In this document: in pieces, positions 5,986 to 7,630 of the stretch
Numbering within the stretch: position 1 is the stretch's first letter
Layout of the letters: every line of letters starts with the position of its first letter
From: Bacteriovoracaceae bacterium
GTDB taxonomy: Bacteria; Bdellovibrionota; Bacteriovoracia; Bacteriovoracales; Bacteriovoracaceae
DNA: 7,630 bases
Assembly: GCA_023151145.1 (NCBI GenBank)
Contig: JAKLJM010000097.1
Coordinates: 1 to 7,630 of the forward strand
Reading direction: 5' to 3'
Position numbers and translations under genes: made by a program
Notes under the pieces: generated by a model
The model's input: only the letters and a program-made list of their open reading frames with translations
Told to the model about the DNA's origin: nothing
The model's database searches: none

Positions 5986-6339
5986 AGGAAACTCCCTGTT
6001 GTGATAGGTAATTTAAAAGTTTGTTTAATACTACACCTTTCATCGGGTGAGATCACCTAGAAATTTAATGATTTTAATAATTTAGACTCAAATAAAAGTT
6101 TGAAACTTAAAACAATCGTTCAAAAAATTGGCATTTTTTAGGAATTTTCTTTTGTATCACTTTTGCTGAAGTTCAGGGAATTGGTTATTAGTTTCAATTA
6201 TCCTATGTCTAATAAATGACCGATTAAACTTTCCCCCTATAAGCTTTACAAGCTTCATTCATAGGCTTAAGAGATTAGGCCATAATTGAATCATCACCCA
6301 CCGGATTTTGGCGTTATAATGGCCTAGAAGGATATTGCG
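5986..6339. other. 354-nt intergenic region between divergent HiPIP and small exported protein genes
   Basis: I find no gene here. It holds the HiPIP leader with its ribosome site (5992-5997). A weak HiPIP -10 candidate is TAGTAT on the minus strand (6033-6028). A GGTGA-GA-TCACC dyad (6046-6057) lies about where the -35 would be and could be an operator. Further dyads are AAGTTTgAAACTT (6096-6108), CTGAAgTTCAG (6165-6175) and a larger imperfect one at 6236-6265, where CCTAT/ATAGG flank two AAGCTT copies 3 nt apart. The right end carries the promoter of the next gene. A small RNA or a regulator-binding region is possible but unproven. Confidence 0.5.
6315..6320 (+). promoter_or_regulatory. TATAAT -10 box for the small exported protein gene
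   Basis: A perfect TATAAT lies 19 nt before the ATG at 6340. Transcription would begin around 6326-6328, right at the AAGGA ribosome site (6328-6332), giving an unusually short leader. No good -35 is seen at 16-18 nt; TTGAAT (6286-6291) is too far away at 23 nt. Confidence 0.45.
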
Positions 6340-6618
6340 ATGAAAAAGTTAGCATTAATCACTCTTCTTTCACTTCTCTCCCTTAACCTATTTGCCCAAT
6401 CGACGGGCGTTGAAAAATATTTGCCATTAACTTGTGAAGAGATTTTAAAAAAGGATCACAAGGATCAGTTCTTAAAACAATTAAAATTCAAGCTTCAAAA
6501 AATCCAACGCTCACAACCCGACTCAGCTGATGGCACAATTAAAATATGTGATCAATTAGGAGAAGCCCAATTCTCAAGACTCATGGAAGATGAGTATCTT
6601 ATATTTGATAAAAAATAA
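6340..6618 (+). CDS. Small exported protein of unknown function
   Basis: This 92-residue protein has a clear Sec signal peptide (MKKLALITLLSLLSLNLFAQ) with likely cleavage after LFA (residue 19). The mature part of about 73 residues is charged and mainly helical, with two Cys (C32 in LTCEEIL, C70 in IKICDQLG) that could form one disulfide. I recognise no family. The start is well supported: AAGGA lies 7 nt before the ATG and a TATAAT box just upstream. It stands alone, with 129 nt before apaG. A weak AT-rich hairpin, AAAAAGacaagCTTTTT (6686-6702), lies in that gap and might end its transcript. It is probably periplasmic. Confidence 0.75.
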   Translation: MKKLALITLLSLLSLNLFAQSTGVEKYLPLTCEEILKKDHKDQFLKQLKFKLQKIQRSQPDSADGTIKICDQLGEAQFSRLMEDEYLIFDKK

Positions 6619-6709
6619 GCCATTTTAAATAGCTGATTTCCCAATCGCTAACTACTTTTTGAAGAAATCTCCGCTTTTAACTTTTAAAAAGACAAGCTTT
6701 TTGATACAA

Positions 6710-6743
6710 GCCCCTTCTATTGAATTCACTTACGATAAGGGGC
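6710..6743 (+). promoter_or_regulatory. Hairpin sequestering the apaG Shine-Dalgarno
   Basis: GCCCCTT (6710-6716) is perfectly complementary to AAGGGGC (6737-6743), with a 20-nt loop. The right arm is the apaG Shine-Dalgarno (AAGGGG, 5 nt before GTG 6748). A 7-bp stem with five G-C pairs would hide the ribosome site, so translation may depend on opening it. This is an inference from base pairing only. Confidence 0.45.
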
Positions 6744-6747
6744 CTGC

Positions 6748-7158
6748 GTGGACTTAAACCAAGATCTTCACACTTACAGTGACATTGATGAAAATGTTTT
6801 TATTCAAGTGTCTCCTTACTATGTTCCAGAAAGATCAAGTCCAGAACATCAACAGTATTTTTATGGTTATAAAGTAGAAGTGACAAACCACCGCGAAGAG
6901 ACCATTAAACTTGTTCATCTCCATTGGAAAATTAAAGACGGTAAAGGTAAGCACTATGAAGTGCAAGGCTCAGGTGTAGTTGGTGAACAACCCGTCGTCG
7001 CACCTGGTGAATCATACGAGTATCAAAGCTTTTGTCCTCTCCATTCTCCTTTTGGAAATATGCGTGGGAAATTTCAATTCATCGATCAATTCGGACATCG
7101 TTTCTGGGTAAGTGTTCCAGTTTTCTTTTTCCGTCCACCAGAAGAAACTCTTCATTAA
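6748..7158 (+). CDS. apaG: ApaG (DUF525) family protein
   Basis: This 136-residue cytoplasmic protein of the ApaG family has an immunoglobulin-like beta fold. Its role in bacteria is poorly defined; the related domain occurs in eukaryotic F-box and Poldip2 proteins. The family signature is clear: GSGVVGEQPVVAPGESYEYQ (74-93), followed by SPFGNMRGKFQF (100-111). The length fits the family (about 125 residues in E. coli) with short extra ends. GTG 6748 is the only reasonable start: an in-frame stop lies 12 nt upstream and AAGGGG (6737-6742) is at the correct distance. In many proteobacteria apaG neighbours rsmA/apaH; here it stands alone between exported-protein genes. Its Shine-Dalgarno may be buried in a hairpin, and a T-tailed hairpin follows the gene. 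Confidence 0.94.
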   Translation: MDLNQDLHTYSDIDENVFIQVSPYYVPERSSPEHQQYFYGYKVEVTNHREETIKLVHLHWKIKDGKGKHYEVQGSGVVGEQPVVAPGESYEYQSFCPLHSPFGNMRGKFQFIDQFGHRFWVSVPVFFFRPPEETLH

Positions 7159-7168
7159 TCCACAATTC

Positions 7169-7200
7169 AATGAAAATTGTTTTTCATTCTGTTTTTTTTT
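7169..7200 (+). terminator. Probable intrinsic terminator after apaG
   Basis: AATGAAAA (7169-7176) pairs with TTTTCATT (7181-7188) around a 4-nt loop. CTG and nine T (7192-7200) follow. An alternative stem, ACAATT/AATTGT (7162-7180), also leads into T5. Both stems are AT-rich and so weak, but the T-tract and the position 11 nt after the stop support termination. Confidence 0.5.
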
Positions 7201-7255
7201 AGTTAGCCTAAAATAACTATCGTTTACATTAATCATGCATTTCAAGGAGAGAAAC

Positions 7256-7630
7256 ATGACGAAGTTATTAAGCGCAGTTTTTGCACTTTTTGCACTTTTA
7301 TTATCCCTCAACATTTTTGCGGCCGAAGGTAAATCATTAAAGATTGCTGTGGATACCACTTATCCACCGATGGAATTTGAAAGCGTTGACGGAAAAATTA
7401 TCGGCCTTGACGTAGATCTTGCGAAAGCCATGGCCAAGGCAATGGGAAGAACGCCTGAGTTCGTCGTTATGCCATGGGATGGAATTCTCGCTGGACTTCA
7501 ATCAAATCGTTACGACATCATCATGTCTTCTATGAACATTACTGATGAAAGAAAAAAGCAAGTTGATTTCGTCGAATATATTCGTATGGGTCAAGTATTT
7601 GTTGTGAAAAAAACTGGCAAGCAAGTTAAA
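7256..7630 (+). CDS. Polar amino-acid ABC transporter substrate-binding protein (SBP family 3), 3' truncated
   Basis: The first 125 residues of a periplasmic solute-binding protein are present and run off the window end. The Sec signal peptide is MTKLLSAVFALFALLLSLNIFA, with cleavage after FAA or so. The mature part opens with the family-3 pattern LKIAVDTTYPPMEF (28-41), then GKIIGLDVDLAKAMAKAMG (46-64), PWDGILAGLQSNRYDIIMSS (73-92), and MNITDERKKQVDFVEY (93-108). These are the usual ligand-pocket and lobe segments of amino-acid binding proteins (glutamine, arginine, cystine and similar); the exact ligand cannot be told. A strong AAGGAGAG Shine-Dalgarno (7244-7251) precedes the ATG, and TAAAAT (7209-7214) is a possible -10. 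The signal-peptide codons contain a tandem GCACTTTTT/GCACTTTTA repeat. Permease and ATPase genes may follow outside the window. Confidence 0.93.
   Translation, partial: MTKLLSAVFALFALLLSLNIFAAEGKSLKIAVDTTYPPMEFESVDGKIIGLDVDLAKAMAKAMGRTPEFVVMPWDGILAGLQSNRYDIIMSSMNITDERKKQVDFVEYIRMGQVFVVKKTGKQVK

Noticed and set aside
6236..6265. Dyad with two AAGCTT copies considered as an insertion or attachment site
   Set aside because: No transposase, integrase or flanking direct repeats are seen; retained only as a possible regulatory dyad in the intergenic description.
7286..7310. Tandem repeat GCACTTTTT/GCACTTTTA in the signal peptide of the binding protein
   Set aside because: Only two copies, in frame and encoding hydrophobic signal residues; ordinary low complexity.
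7012..7359. Minus-strand frame spanning the end of apaG and the start of the binding-protein gene
   Set aside because: It crosses two well-supported plus-strand genes, a terminator-like hairpin and a strong Shine-Dalgarno; the translated sequence has no domain features.
1..7630. CRISPR array, tRNA/rRNA genes, insertion sequences, phage genes
   Set aside because: No regularly spaced repeats, cloverleaf-like or rRNA-like sequence, transposase or phage motifs were found in any part of the window.

Overview
The window is AT-rich (about two thirds A+T by eye), gene-dense and rich in exported proteins. Two genes encode lipoproteins, three others carry Sec signal peptides and one carries a Tat signal. 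The gene content is a high-potential iron-sulfur protein (HiPIP), a secreted endonuclease I, a long-type FabH, ApaG, a DTW-domain protein and a polar amino-acid binding protein. Together with the low GC this best fits a Bdellovibrionota/Bacteriovorax-type bacterium. That placement is an inference from gene style; there is no rRNA here to confirm it.

Left part (1-3487). A 5'-truncated gene (2-928) overlaps by 14 nt a large lipoprotein gene (915-2615). The first product looks like a permuted papain-like amidohydrolase. The second carries signatures of the GCS/GS-type amidoligase (COOH-NH2 ligase) superfamily. The two share a short Cys/FF/PKP motif near their N-termini. The lipoprotein gene runs tail-to-tail 142 nt into the 3' end of fabH (2474-3487, minus strand), so the conserved FabH C-terminus and the lipoprotein tail are encoded on opposite strands of the same DNA.

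Middle (3488-5985). A short divergent promoter region separates fabH from a plus-strand operon. The operon holds a secreted endonuclease I (3662-4549), a small Cys-rich lipoprotein with a TTG start (4536-5003) and a DTW-domain tRNA-modification protein (5010-5609). Facing it on the minus strand is a Tat-exported HiPIP (5641-5985). The strong U-tailed terminator of the HiPIP gene is built into the last codons of the DTW gene.

Right part (5986-7630). A 354-nt non-coding stretch with small dyads leads to a strong TATAAT box and a small exported protein (6340-6618). Then comes apaG (6748-7158), with a GTG start and a Shine-Dalgarno that can be hidden in a GC-rich stem. After a T-tailed hairpin comes the 5' part of a family-3 solute-binding protein (7256-7630), cut by the window end.

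Most of the window is ordinary housekeeping and envelope genes. The least explained unit is the papain-like/amidoligase-like pair, with its antisense overprinting of fabH.
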